Positions 17,792 through 26,714 of a stretch of 64,000 bases of DNA are shown in pieces (positions within the stretch are counted from its first letter, which is position 1; every line of letters begins with the position of its first letter). A program made the position numbers and the translations under genes. This DNA is from Oceanococcus atlanticus. Lineage in GTDB: Bacteria; Pseudomonadota; Gammaproteobacteria; Nevskiales; Oceanococcaceae. The stretch spans positions 744,001 through 808,000 of the forward strand of contig NZ_AQQV01000001.1 in assembly GCF_002088235.1 (NCBI RefSeq), read 5' to 3'. The notes beneath the pieces were generated by a model. That model saw only the letters and a list, made by a program, of their open reading frames with translations, was not told where the DNA came from and did not search any database.

Positions 17792-20095
17792 ATGCGCTGG
17801 TGCCGCCTTGTCACGGTGTTGCTAGGCATCGCCCTAGCGGTCGGTGCTCACGCGGCATCACCCGAATATGCCTGGGCGCAAGCTCATCTCAACGGACAGC
17901 AACGCGGCAGCGTGCTTATCGTGCGTATGCCGGAACGCGACGTGATCTGGCTGGAACAACGCACCTTGCAGGACTGGGGCTTGCTGGATCTCGCCAGCCA
18001 GGTGGTACGCGAATTCGACGGAACCGCATTCATCGCATTGACCAGCATCCGTGGCCTGAGCGCCGAGTGGCACGATGCCGAAGCGCGCCTTGATATAAAG
18101 ATCGACGCCTCCGCACTGCCCTACCAGCAACTGCAGGTGGGCTCACGCCCTATAACGCCCGCGGTGGCCGCACGCAGCCTTGGCGCCCACCTCAACTATG
18201 ACCTGCTGGGTGCCCACCAGAGCGGCGGAAAGACCAGTGCCAGTGCATTTTTTCACCTCACCGCATTCGGTGCATTCGGCAGCATTTCCAATGGACTCAG
18301 CTGGCGCGATGATGCGCTCAACGGACCGAGCTGGTTGCGCCTGGAAACTAGCTGGAATCACGATGTACTGGACCGCGCCTGGCGCATCAAGCTCGGTGAC
18401 CTGACCAGCGCCAGCGATGCATTCGGCACCCGTTACCGGGTGGCCGGTGTGCAATGGAAAAAAGAGTTCTCCATCCGCCCCAACGAACTGACCTTTGCCC
18501 CCCCGGTGATCACCGGTCTGGCCGATGTGCCATCGCAGGTCGAGCTGTTCATCAACGGGGTCCGCCGCTCGCGTCTGCAGGCCCAGCCCGGCCCCTTCGA
18601 AATCAATGACGCACCGGTACTGACCGGCGCGGGCAGCGCCGAATTACGCCTGACCAACGTGCTCGGCGAGCAGGTAGTGCAGCAGATCAATTACTACGTC
18701 GACCCCAGCCTGCTGCGCCGTGGGCTATGGGATTTTGATCTGTCAGCCGGCTGGCGTCGTGAATCCTTCGGCGTAGAAAGCTTCGACTACGGTGCGGCGC
18801 AAGCACAGGCGCTGATCCGCCACGGCGTCACCGACCGGGCCACACTGGAAGCGCGTGCCGTGCTGGCCGAGCGGCAACACCAGGCGGAGCTGCGCTACGT
18901 GTTTCAGTTCCTCGACTGGCCGCTGACCGTCACCACCGGCGCGGGCGCTGCCCAACTGCAGTCCGGGGCATACGCGCCATTCGGTCGGTTCGGCCTGTCA
19001 TGGCGCTGGCAACGGCTGTTTGCCGGCATTCAGGCCCTATCGGCTGACACCAACGCTGACGACAGCAGTCCGCTGCCACTGCAGCGGCAAGTTCTCGCCC
19101 GGGCCGGTTTCAATGTGGGCCTTTGGAGTGTGGCTCTCGACACGTTGTACCGGCGACGCAACGCAAGCGACCGTTTCGAACGTCGCAACCTGCGCCTGAG
19201 TCGCGCCTTTCGCACCAAGGCCGGACACTTCAGCGTGTACGCAGGCGCCTTCCGCAACAGCGACAGCCAGGCCGAGGACGAATCCGGGCTGCATGCCGGT
19301 CTGAGCTGGTCCCCCCAGCACACCCAGCGTGTGGCCATATCCGCTCGTGGCGGCGCCCAGAGTCAGACCTATTCCAGTTACCAGTATCGTTCGCCGCATG
19401 ATCTGGGACACCAGGCCGAAATCCACAATCTCAACGATGGTGGCAAGGCGACCTGGGTGGGCCAATACACCGGACGTTACAGCCAGGCCCAGGTGCGAGC
19501 CAGAGCGCAGACCGACCACTTTGGCGAATCGTTACAGGCCGGCGCGCAAGGCGCGATCGGCCTGATCGAGGGCCGCTGGTTCAGCGCGCGTCCGCTGGGC
19601 GCAAGCTACGCTTTGGTCAGCGTGCAGGATCATCCTGGGGTCCCGATCTACATGCACAATCGTATGGTGGCCCGCACCAATGCCCGCGGTCTGGCCATCA
19701 TGCCGGAATTGCTCGCCTACCAAAGCAACGAGGTCCGCGTTGACCCACTCGACCTGCCGCTGCAGAGCCTGATCGACGACACCGGGGTGCGCTTTACACC
19801 CAGCGCCTTTGCTGGCGTGCTGGTGGACATCCCGGTATCCACCGACACCGGTGTGGAGTTGCGCCTGATGCGTGATCCATTCAGCCCGGTGCCGGCCGGC
19901 GCGGTGATCTACCGTGACGGCGATGATGCACGCTTTTTTGTCGGCTCCGGGGGCGCAAGCTATGTTGAAGTGCGCCACGCCGAAGAGCACTTCAAGGCCT
20001 ACTGGGAGGGCGGCCAATGTCGTTTCCAGATCTCCCGCAGCCAGCTGCGCCAAGAGTTGCAGCCCGATCTGGGGGCGCTGCCATGTCGACCTTGA
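17792..20095 (+). CDS. Fimbrial outer-membrane usher
   Basis: A 767-residue outer-membrane usher. After the signal peptide come an N-terminal chaperone-binding domain, a large beta-barrel (~140-650) that includes the plug region (ELFINGVRRSRLQAQPGPFEINDAPVLTGAG), and C-terminal domains (DLPLQSLIDDTGVRFTP...). It translocates chaperone-subunit complexes and assembles the pilus. It starts four bases after the chaperone stop and overlaps the second pilin gene by 13 bases. The length is shorter than FimD (about 850) and typical of archaic CsuD-type ushers. Confidence 0.9.
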   Translation: MRWCRLVTVLLGIALAVGAHAASPEYAWAQAHLNGQQRGSVLIVRMPERDVIWLEQRTLQDWGLLDLASQVVREFDGTAFIALTSIRGLSAEWHDAEARLDIKIDASALPYQQLQVGSRPITPAVAARSLGAHLNYDLLGAHQSGGKTSASAFFHLTAFGAFGSISNGLSWRDDALNGPSWLRLETSWNHDVLDRAWRIKLGDLTSASDAFGTRYRVAGVQWKKEFSIRPNELTFAPPVITGLADVPSQVELFINGVRRSRLQAQPGPFEINDAPVLTGAGSAELRLTNVLGEQVVQQINYYVDPSLLRRGLWDFDLSAGWRRESFGVESFDYGAAQAQALIRHGVTDRATLEARAVLAERQHQAELRYVFQFLDWPLTVTTGAGAAQLQSGAYAPFGRFGLSWRWQRLFAGIQALSADTNADDSSPLPLQRQVLARAGFNVGLWSVALDTLYRRRNASDRFERRNLRLSRAFRTKAGHFSVYAGAFRNSDSQAEDESGLHAGLSWSPQHTQRVAISARGGAQSQTYSSYQYRSPHDLGHQAEIHNLNDGGKATWVGQYTGRYSQAQVRARAQTDHFGESLQAGAQGAIGLIEGRWFSARPLGASYALVSVQDHPGVPIYMHNRMVARTNARGLAIMPELLAYQSNEVRVDPLDLPLQSLIDDTGVRFTPSAFAGVLVDIPVSTDTGVELRLMRDPFSPVPAGAVIYRDGDDARFFVGSGGASYVEVRHAEEHFKAYWEGGQCRFQISRSQLRQELQPDLGALPCRP

Positions 20096-20580
20096 TACGC
20101 GCCATCGGTTTGCTGTCGATCGTATTCGTCCCGGGGTTGGCCCAGGCCTTCGCCACCTGCGGGGTGAGCGCCCTAGCCTTGAACTTTGGCAACTATGATC
20201 ACCTGAACCCCTTCGCCAACTTCAGCCAGACCACAATCACGGTGAGCTGCCAGGAGAACGCCCTGATCGGACTCGGTGACACCGTGATTTACACCATCGG
20301 CCTGGACGGCGGATCGTCCGGCGACACCAGCAACCGCGCCTTGAGTCAAGGCGGCGACAACTTGCACTACAACCTATACAGCGAACCCACCCACACCCTG
20401 GTTTGGGGCGACGATAGCGGTAATCAGGTCGGCGGTGTGCTGGCGGTTCCGCTGTGCGTTCTCGGACTCGGCTGCGCCGTTGTTTCAGCCCCGCACACTG
20501 CATATGGACGCATACCAGCAGGCCAATCCGTCAGCCCAGGTTCTTACAGCGACACCATCACCGTGACGGTCACCTATTGA
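20083..20580 (+). CDS. Second spore coat U domain subunit, probable pilus tip
   Basis: A 165-residue secreted SCPU protein with a signal peptide (IGLLSIVFVPGLAQAFA). The mature start TCGVSALALNFGNYD and C-terminal strand GSYSDTITVTVTY match the first subunit. An extra Cys pair (PLCVLGLGCAVV) sits before the last strands. In Csu systems the gene after the usher codes the tip adhesin, normally with two domains; here there is a single domain, so the tip role is inferred from position. ATG 20083 lies inside the usher reading frame, giving a 13-base overlap. Confidence 0.8.
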   Translation: MSTLIRAIGLLSIVFVPGLAQAFATCGVSALALNFGNYDHLNPFANFSQTTITVSCQENALIGLGDTVIYTIGLDGGSSGDTSNRALSQGGDNLHYNLYSEPTHTLVWGDDSGNQVGGVLAVPLCVLGLGCAVVSAPHTAYGRIPAGQSVSPGSYSDTITVTVTY

Positions 20581-20597
20581 TTATTACCCAGATTTAA

Positions 20598-20626
20598 TTG
20601 ACGACCTATTTTAACCCGGGTAATAT
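20598..20626 (+). promoter_or_regulatory. Strong sigma-70 type promoter for the DUF2239 gene
   Basis: TTGACG (20598-20603), a 17-base spacer, then TAATAT (20621-20626), in an AT-rich gap after the pilus operon. Transcription would start about 25 bases before ATG 20658. It is the best consensus promoter I see in the window. Confidence 0.75.
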
Positions 20627-20657
20627 TTTGCCACCTTCTTTCGTATGGCATTTCCTC

Positions 20658-21233
20658 ATGGATTCCCACAGCAGCTTTATCCACCACGATCTGCTCATCT
20701 CCGGCACCGCGCTGGACAACGCACTGGCGATTAAACGCGCGCTCGCCGCAGACTCAAAAGCGCAAATCCTGAGTTTTGATAACCGCAGCGGAACACAGGT
20801 TGATTTTGATCTGCGTGGTAGCGAACAAGACATCGCTGCGCGGCTCGCAGTGGGCGATGCAACCTGCGAGACGAGCGCCAACACACCGCAAAAACGCGGT
20901 CGTGGCCGCCCCAAACTGGGGGTGGTGGCACGTGAGGTCACCCTGCTCCCACGTCATTGGGACTGGCTATCTGCCCAACCCGGCGGCGCCTCGGTGACCC
21001 TGCGCAAGCTGGTTGAAGAGGCCCGTCGCGCGACCAGCGGAACAGCGCTTAAGCGACAGTGTCAGGAGCGTGTCTACAATTTCATCAGCGCTATTGCTGG
21101 CAATCTTCCGGGTTACGAAGATGCCACCCGCGCCTTGTTCCAGGACGACCTGACGGGTTTGCAGACACAAATCGCCAACTGGCCGGCCGCCTTGCGCACG
21201 CACACCTTGGCCTTGCTTGAACCCAACCAATGA
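20658..21233 (+). CDS. DUF2239 family protein with AT-hook-like motif
   Basis: A 191-residue cytoplasmic protein resembling DUF2239. Conserved features are the N-terminal segment (QILSFDNRSGTQVDFDLRG), then KRGRGRPKLGVVAREVTLLPRHWDWL and a helical C-terminus with LRKLVEEAR. RGRPK is an AT-hook-like minor-groove binding motif, and the LLPRHWDWL block resembles ribbon-helix-helix-like or DNA-associated proteins, so nucleic acid binding is plausible but unproven. ATG 20658 was chosen because the consensus promoter at 20598-20626 lies directly upstream. It converges with the response regulator gene (16-base gap). Confidence 0.75.
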   Translation: MDSHSSFIHHDLLISGTALDNALAIKRALAADSKAQILSFDNRSGTQVDFDLRGSEQDIAARLAVGDATCETSANTPQKRGRGRPKLGVVAREVTLLPRHWDWLSAQPGGASVTLRKLVEEARRATSGTALKRQCQERVYNFISAIAGNLPGYEDATRALFQDDLTGLQTQIANWPAALRTHTLALLEPNQ

Positions 21234-21249
21234 GGCCGCAGCGTTTTGC

Positions 21250-22899
21250 TCAGGCCGCCGCCTCAAGTTGTTGCTCCATGCGCTGCATTAAACGAATCAG
21301 CTTCTGAAAACGAGACTGTCCGCTGGCCCGCGCGCTGAGTTTCGCCAGCATACTTTGGGTCTGTCGCAGCACACGCCAATTGGCGCCCTCACGCTGCATC
21401 AATTGCAGCAGCGCCTGCACCGCGTTGAGATTGATAACGATGTTGTCCGGCATGGCCTGAGCTGCCTGCAAAAGCATCGACACAGCTGCTTTGAGATCAC
21501 CCTGGCGCGACAATGCGACGGCCTGATTGTTCAGACGAATCACCTCGGCCCGTTCACCGTCAATAAGACGTGCACCTTCTTCACCCATATCAGCCCGGTC
21601 AAACAGCTCGCGCGCGCGCGTCAACATGGCTTCATCTTCATGGTGGCCGCGCACCACCTGGCGAATAAGATCGGAAGCAACTTCGGTATGCCCACAGCTC
21701 ATGCAGTGCTCAGCCAGCATCATGCGCTGCTCTGCACTTAAGACCTGTGCGTGGTCCGTCAACAACTGCTCAGCTCGGGCCACTGCCGCAGCTTGCGCCT
21801 TGGTGTTACCTCGCGCTTGCTCAACGTCAGCCTCAACCACCGCCATCTGCAGGCGCGTGGCCGGGTCCGCCTGGGCGTACTCGCGTTGCATGCGCGCCAT
21901 GGTTTGCCCGGCCCGATCTGTATCACCAGCGCACAGATGCACTCGGGCCAGCCCAGCGAAATCCTCAGGCCCCGAAAACTGCGAGTGCCGGCCTTCGCGG
22001 ATGGCCTGACGGTAAGCCTGCTCGGCAACCTCCAGATTCTCATTGCCCAATGCCGCCTCAGCCAGAGCACGTTGGCGTCTGGGACTTTTCGGTGACAGCG
22101 CCACCGCCTGAGCCAGGGTGACCTCGGCGGCATCGCTTTGCCCCATTTTCTGCTGCACGCGCGCCAACAGATCGAAGGCTGCCACAAAATGCTCGCGCCC
22201 TTGAATCGCGGTCCGCAGCAGTGCGTGCGCTTCATCCAGCTGATCCTGGTAGAACAAGGCCTGGGCCAAGCCCAACTGAGCCCATGGCATCACTGTTTCG
22301 TTGAGCACCTCGCGGCAAACCGCCGCAGCCGCGGCGTAGTCTCCCAGCCGCGCTAATGCATCTGCTTTAAAACGCAGGAAATCAAGACGGTATCGGGGCA
22401 CCCGAATGATGGCTTCATCGCACAACCGACAGGCTCGCGAATAGGCCCGGCGCTCCACCGCCAGGCCGACTTCACGAAAATGAGCCTTCTTTTTCTGCAG
22501 GCGCCGCAAACGATCCTGCAACACCTCGCGTGTAAAGGGCTTTGCCAGATAGGTGTCGGGCTCGTGTTCGACCGCCCCCATAACCCGGCGCAAGGTGTTC
22601 TCCGCCGATATCAGGATGAAGATGGTGGAATACGGAACCAGATCCTGCTCGCGCGCCTGCTCCAGCACCTGCTGACCGTCCTTGCCCTCGCCCAGGTCGT
22701 AACCGCAAAGAATGATGTCCGGGCGCTCGGCGGCCATCCATTCGAGAGCGCGCTCTGCGTCGCTCAATGATTCAATCGTGTCCGCACCACAGCGCGTCAA
22801 CAACTCGCGCAGCATGGTGCGGACTTGCGGTAGCTCATCAATGATCAGAATGGATTGGCCCTGCAAACTCCACAGGGCCGGATGGCGATCAGAGGACAC
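21250..22899 (-). CDS. Response regulator with tetratricopeptide-like repeats
   Basis: A 549-residue protein with an N-terminal receiver domain (residues ~15-135): acidic pocket Asp21, phospho-acceptor Asp68 in CGYDLGE, and Lys120 in LAKPF. The remaining ~400 residues are helical repeats of TPR character (for example AQLGLAQALFYQDQLDEAHA and RALAEAALGNENLEVAEQAY). There is no DNA-binding domain or output enzyme, so it probably works through protein contacts, as TPR-type regulators in Pseudomonas relatives do. The start is a GTG at 22899. It lies 68 bases downstream of the subtilase gene on the same strand. No cognate kinase is adjacent. Confidence 0.85.
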   Translation of the reverse strand: MSSDRHPALWSLQGQSILIIDELPQVRTMLRELLTRCGADTIESLSDAERALEWMAAERPDIILCGYDLGEGKDGQQVLEQAREQDLVPYSTIFILISAENTLRRVMGAVEHEPDTYLAKPFTREVLQDRLRRLQKKKAHFREVGLAVERRAYSRACRLCDEAIIRVPRYRLDFLRFKADALARLGDYAAAAAVCREVLNETVMPWAQLGLAQALFYQDQLDEAHALLRTAIQGREHFVAAFDLLARVQQKMGQSDAAEVTLAQAVALSPKSPRRQRALAEAALGNENLEVAEQAYRQAIREGRHSQFSGPEDFAGLARVHLCAGDTDRAGQTMARMQREYAQADPATRLQMAVVEADVEQARGNTKAQAAAVARAEQLLTDHAQVLSAEQRMMLAEHCMSCGHTEVASDLIRQVVRGHHEDEAMLTRARELFDRADMGEEGARLIDGERAEVIRLNNQAVALSRQGDLKAAVSMLLQAAQAMPDNIVINLNAVQALLQLMQREGANWRVLRQTQSMLAKLSARASGQSRFQKLIRLMQRMEQQLEAAA

Positions 22900-22967
22900 A
22901 ACAAAGACCAGGACAGGAACATGCTGGTCATGCAGGTTTCATTCCCTGGTCGGAGTAACGAATGCAC

Positions 22968-25046
22968 TCACTGCGGCGCCGTGATATCCGCGTATGCCTG
23001 GAGTGCTTGCACCACCGGGGGCAGGGTTTGCGGACACACATCAGCAAGGAAACTGCGGATCGGCCAGGCTGGGTCGGCTGCCGGTGCGTTGCTGCCATCA
23101 AAATACCCGTGACTCCAACTGCCCCACAGACTCTGGCGACACGCCGAGTCGGCAATCAGCCAGTTACGCTGTTCTTCGCTGAGTTCGACCAGCAGTGCGC
23201 CGCGCACGATATCGATGATGCGCTGAACATCGGCCTCATAGGTTTCGTCACCCAGATAGCGGCCGTAGTAGCTGCCATGCCCTTCTGATACGAACTCCAG
23301 TTCCGCGCTGTTGGCTGAATCCGGAATATCAGGCCCACCGATCTGATAGAGCAATGTCGTGCCGCCGGCGCTGTACTGTGCCCCCAGGAACAGTGCCTGC
23401 TGCAACTCATGTACGGTCAATTGCCCATCGGCCATGGCACATGCCGGGTTGGCGGCAGCGCAAGCAGCGGCGCCGGTGGCGATCACACCCTCCGACTGGC
23501 TGCGGCTTGGGCCGTCAAACAAACGCCGCAAGCGGTACAACACTTCCGAATACAGCCCGGCAATGACCGGCGTGGCATTGGACGTGCCGCTGAAATCGCC
23601 CTCGGCGGTCACCGCGTCACCACCACCGGTTGCCGAGGGATAATCCGTGCCCAGACTGGAAATATCCACCGGACGATTGTGTCCGACACTGGAACCTTCA
23701 GGTTCTATGGCGCCGACGGTGACAATCCAGTCCGGGCCCTTCTGACTGCTGAGCAAGGTCGAACTCGGCACGGTGAAGGCATTGGCCAGACCATTGCCCG
23801 CTGACTGGAACCAGGATTGACCGCGTTCCACGGCCACACGCTGAACCTCGGTGTTGCTTCCGGCATAAACATTGTCACGTACCGGGCCGCCGGTCACCGA
23901 CAGCCCCCAGGAATTGGTTTGAACATCAATCCAGTCCTGAGCTGCGACCCATTCGTTGGCCCGTTCGGACGGGCCATGCACGTAAACCAGCACGCAATTC
24001 GGGCAGGTGCCATGTATGTTGCCGGTGCTGACACTGGCACTGCCGATACCGTGGCTTTCCGCAGCAAAGGTATCAACCGGTCCTGTGCTCGGACCTATCA
24101 GGGTGTCCACCAGATTGGAGCTTGTCGGCTCAACCAAGCCGAACGCGCTGCCAAACGCCACATGGCCGATGACCTTGGTACCCGGAATCCAGTACATGTG
24201 CACCGCATCGTTACTTGATCCCTCGGAGTACTGGATCTTCGACCACTCCGCGATATCCTGGTCATGCAGCTCGCTGGGCACCGCTTGCGGATCAGCCGCA
24301 GCAGCCACCACATCAAGATTCAAGGCCTCATAACTGGCAAAAGCCTGGGCTCCCGGATGCCCCGCGATCCAGGTCGCCGGATCACGTTGCAACGGCAGGT
24401 CATCCTGTGACCCGGCATTGTTGTGCTGGGGCATTTTCTCAGCCAGAAAATCCCAGTGATAGGGATTCATGCCGCTGTCGATCACCGCCACCACGACAAC
24501 ATCGTCGATACCTCGGCCCACGCCAGCACTCTCTTGCGGCAAAGGATCAACAGCGTCCTGAGCCGGATCAGAATCAGCGACGACCGTGGCGGTAAAACGA
24601 CCGCTAAACGCGGTTTGTGCGCTGGTGTAACCGTATACGCGGATCTTGAAATCACCATCGCTGATACCGGACTCAATACTCAGCGATTCCGTGCTTGTTG
24701 AGCCCGTTTCCGCGCTGCCACCGCCGCCAGCCGGGAGAAGCACCTGCAAATCCAGGTCCGCGGGCACGGTCCAGCTCACCTCGAAATGAGCCGCTGAATA
24801 GGTGCAACCCGGCGGCAAACTCAAGGTCGTGAGATGTTCAGCTTCCGAGACTGCCGTTCCCGCCACAGCAAGACCAACCGTGCCTTCCCAGGTCTGCGTG
24901 TACTCGCCCAGGCTCAAAGCACACTCGGCACGTGATCCAACGTTCAGCAAAGGCCCCGACGCATCCGTTGTACGTCCGCCTTGCTGGCACGCCAGCAACA
25001 TGACAGGCAGCAGCAGCGCTGTGCCCAATCGCCCCCAATTCCCCAT
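22968..25046 (-). CDS. Subtilisin-like (S8) serine protease, lipoprotein
   Basis: A 692-residue exported protease. The signal LLLPVMLLAC gives a lipobox (lipidated Cys20). A pre-peptidase beta-sandwich-like region (~40-160) precedes the S8 domain: Asp190 in AVIDSGMNPYHWDF, His332 in ESHGIGSA, oxyanion Asn418 in SAGNG and Ser489 in GTSNATP. The last motif departs from the usual GTSMAxP, and the His motif lacks the common HGTH form, so this is a divergent subtilase whose activity is likely but unproven. A Cys-containing region follows, and the C-terminus has no sorting tail. The ATG is at 25046. It may be cotranscribed with the response regulator. Confidence 0.82.
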   Translation of the reverse strand: MGNWGRLGTALLLPVMLLACQQGGRTTDASGPLLNVGSRAECALSLGEYTQTWEGTVGLAVAGTAVSEAEHLTTLSLPPGCTYSAAHFEVSWTVPADLDLQVLLPAGGGGSAETGSTSTESLSIESGISDGDFKIRVYGYTSAQTAFSGRFTATVVADSDPAQDAVDPLPQESAGVGRGIDDVVVVAVIDSGMNPYHWDFLAEKMPQHNNAGSQDDLPLQRDPATWIAGHPGAQAFASYEALNLDVVAAAADPQAVPSELHDQDIAEWSKIQYSEGSSNDAVHMYWIPGTKVIGHVAFGSAFGLVEPTSSNLVDTLIGPSTGPVDTFAAESHGIGSASVSTGNIHGTCPNCVLVYVHGPSERANEWVAAQDWIDVQTNSWGLSVTGGPVRDNVYAGSNTEVQRVAVERGQSWFQSAGNGLANAFTVPSSTLLSSQKGPDWIVTVGAIEPEGSSVGHNRPVDISSLGTDYPSATGGGDAVTAEGDFSGTSNATPVIAGLYSEVLYRLRRLFDGPSRSQSEGVIATGAAACAAANPACAMADGQLTVHELQQALFLGAQYSAGGTTLLYQIGGPDIPDSANSAELEFVSEGHGSYYGRYLGDETYEADVQRIIDIVRGALLVELSEEQRNWLIADSACRQSLWGSWSHGYFDGSNAPAADPAWPIRSFLADVCPQTLPPVVQALQAYADITAPQ

Positions 25047-25133
25047 GAGTTAACCCCAAATCATTCGAAAAATGCCCGCAGGCTTGGGACTAACGACGTA
25101 AAAGTACGGATGAGGGTTCCAATGGGGTAAGCC

Positions 25134-26714
25134 CTAGGAGCTGCAGGACAACGCAGAGCAGCCCGCCTTGTCACGCGCCCAGTCCGGCCTCCGCTGGGCA
25201 TAGGCTTCGCAGCCGGGCTGAGCCTCATAGGGCTTGCTGAGGACCTGTTGCAAACGCGCCAGCGGCTCGGCATCGCCCGCACTCATGGCCTCGATGGCCT
25301 GATGGGCCAAATAGTTGCGCGGTACATACAGCGGGTTCACCGCCTGCATGCGCGCCTGCCGCGCCACAGCGTCGCCCGCATCCTGCTCGACCCGCGCGCG
25401 GTAATCTTTGAACCATGCCTGCCAGGCATCGCGGCTCTCGCCCTGCTGAGCCTGCGTGGTGTAAAACGCCGGCGCCATGACATCCAGGTAGTGCTGCAGC
25501 GCCTCACCCTCCGGCGCTTGCGCCAGCGGCAGCTCGGCGAGCAGACGGAAGCTCAGGCAGTAATCGGTTTCGTGTCGGGCCATGCAACGGAACAGGTCGA
25601 GCAGCAGCGGATCATCGTGAGTCAGGCTGTGCAGCCCCAGCTTGTCGGCAAACACCCGCCCGTATTCAGCGTGGAACACCTCACCGTAGTGATTGAGGCT
25701 TTGCTGCAGCACGTCCACCGCAACGCCAGCGTGGGTCAGCGCCTGGCCCAGCGCCGCCAGATTCCACTGCGCGATCCCGGGCTGCCGGCCAAAGGCATAG
25801 CGGCGCCCCTGAGCGTCGGTGGTGTTGGGCGTGAAATCCAGATCGTACGGTTCCAGCCAGCCATACGGCCCGTAATCGATGGTCAGCCCGTGGATGGACA
25901 TGTTGTCGGTGTTCATCACGCCGTGCACGAAGCCCACGCGCATCCACGCCACCATCAGGCGTGCGGTGCGCGCACAAACTTCGCGATACCAGCCGGCAAT
26001 GTCGATCGCATCGGCACTGGCAAAGGCGGGGTCATGGGTGCGCACGGTGTACTCGATCAGCGCCTGCAGTAAGCCCGTGTCGCCGCGTGAGGCCGGCAGC
26101 TCGAAACTGCCGAAACGCAGAAATGAGGGCGCCGCGCGACACACGATGGCGCCGGGCTCGGCCTCGGGATGACCGTCGTAGAACATGTCACGCATCACCT
26201 CCTCACCGGTGGCGATCAGCGACAGCGCGCGAGTTGTCGGCACGCCCAGCGCATGCATGGCTTCGCTGCACAGATACTCGCGCAAGGATGAGCGCAGCAC
26301 CGCACGGCCATCCGCGCCGCGCGAATACGGTGTCATCCCGGCACCCTTGAGTTGCATCTCCCAATACTGGCCATCCGGCGCCACCCACTCGCCCAGGCCC
26401 AGGGCACGGCCATCGCCGAGCTGCCCGGCCCAGTTGCCGAACTGGTGACCGCCGTAGCACATGGCATAGCTGTACATGCCCGGTAGCAGGCGATTGCCGG
26501 CCAGGGCCTGAACCCACGGATCATCATCGGATGACGGTCGCTCGAGCCCCAGCACCTCCGCCATGGCCGATGACCAGGCCAGCAGGCGCGGTGCGTGCAC
26601 CGGCGTCGCCGCCACGCGTGAACAGGCCGCGCCGTAGACCTGGCGCGGCAATGCCGCCGTCTGGGTATCGACCGGCAGCTGGCGCAGGAAACGGTTGTCG
26701 AAATGTGGTGCCAT
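25134..26714 (-). CDS. selO: Protein adenylyltransferase SelO (YdiU family)
   Basis: A 526-residue pseudokinase-fold enzyme that transfers AMP from ATP to protein Ser, Thr or Tyr residues and is linked to the oxidative stress response. Clear family blocks are GHQFGNWAGQLGDGRALGLGE, LKGAGMTPYSRGADGRAVLR, and MNTDNMSIHGLTIDYGPYGW, which includes the metal-binding DYGP. The C-terminus CSALSCSS keeps the conserved tail in which eukaryotic SelO carries selenocysteine; here it is cysteine. ATG 26714 shares one base with the stop of the upstream DUF819 gene (TGATG); an ATG at 26756 lies inside that gene and is less likely. The coupling indicates an operon. Confidence 0.93.
   Translation of the reverse strand: MAPHFDNRFLRQLPVDTQTAALPRQVYGAACSRVAATPVHAPRLLAWSSAMAEVLGLERPSSDDDPWVQALAGNRLLPGMYSYAMCYGGHQFGNWAGQLGDGRALGLGEWVAPDGQYWEMQLKGAGMTPYSRGADGRAVLRSSLREYLCSEAMHALGVPTTRALSLIATGEEVMRDMFYDGHPEAEPGAIVCRAAPSFLRFGSFELPASRGDTGLLQALIEYTVRTHDPAFASADAIDIAGWYREVCARTARLMVAWMRVGFVHGVMNTDNMSIHGLTIDYGPYGWLEPYDLDFTPNTTDAQGRRYAFGRQPGIAQWNLAALGQALTHAGVAVDVLQQSLNHYGEVFHAEYGRVFADKLGLHSLTHDDPLLLDLFRCMARHETDYCLSFRLLAELPLAQAPEGEALQHYLDVMAPAFYTTQAQQGESRDAWQAWFKDYRARVEQDAGDAVARQARMQAVNPLYVPRNYLAHQAIEAMSAGDAEPLARLQQVLSKPYEAQPGCEAYAQRRPDWARDKAGCSALSCSS

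Noticed and set aside
20598-20657. Extended N-terminus of the DUF2239 protein starting at TTG 20598
   Set aside because: That TTG is part of a consensus -35 box; ATG 20658 fits the promoter.
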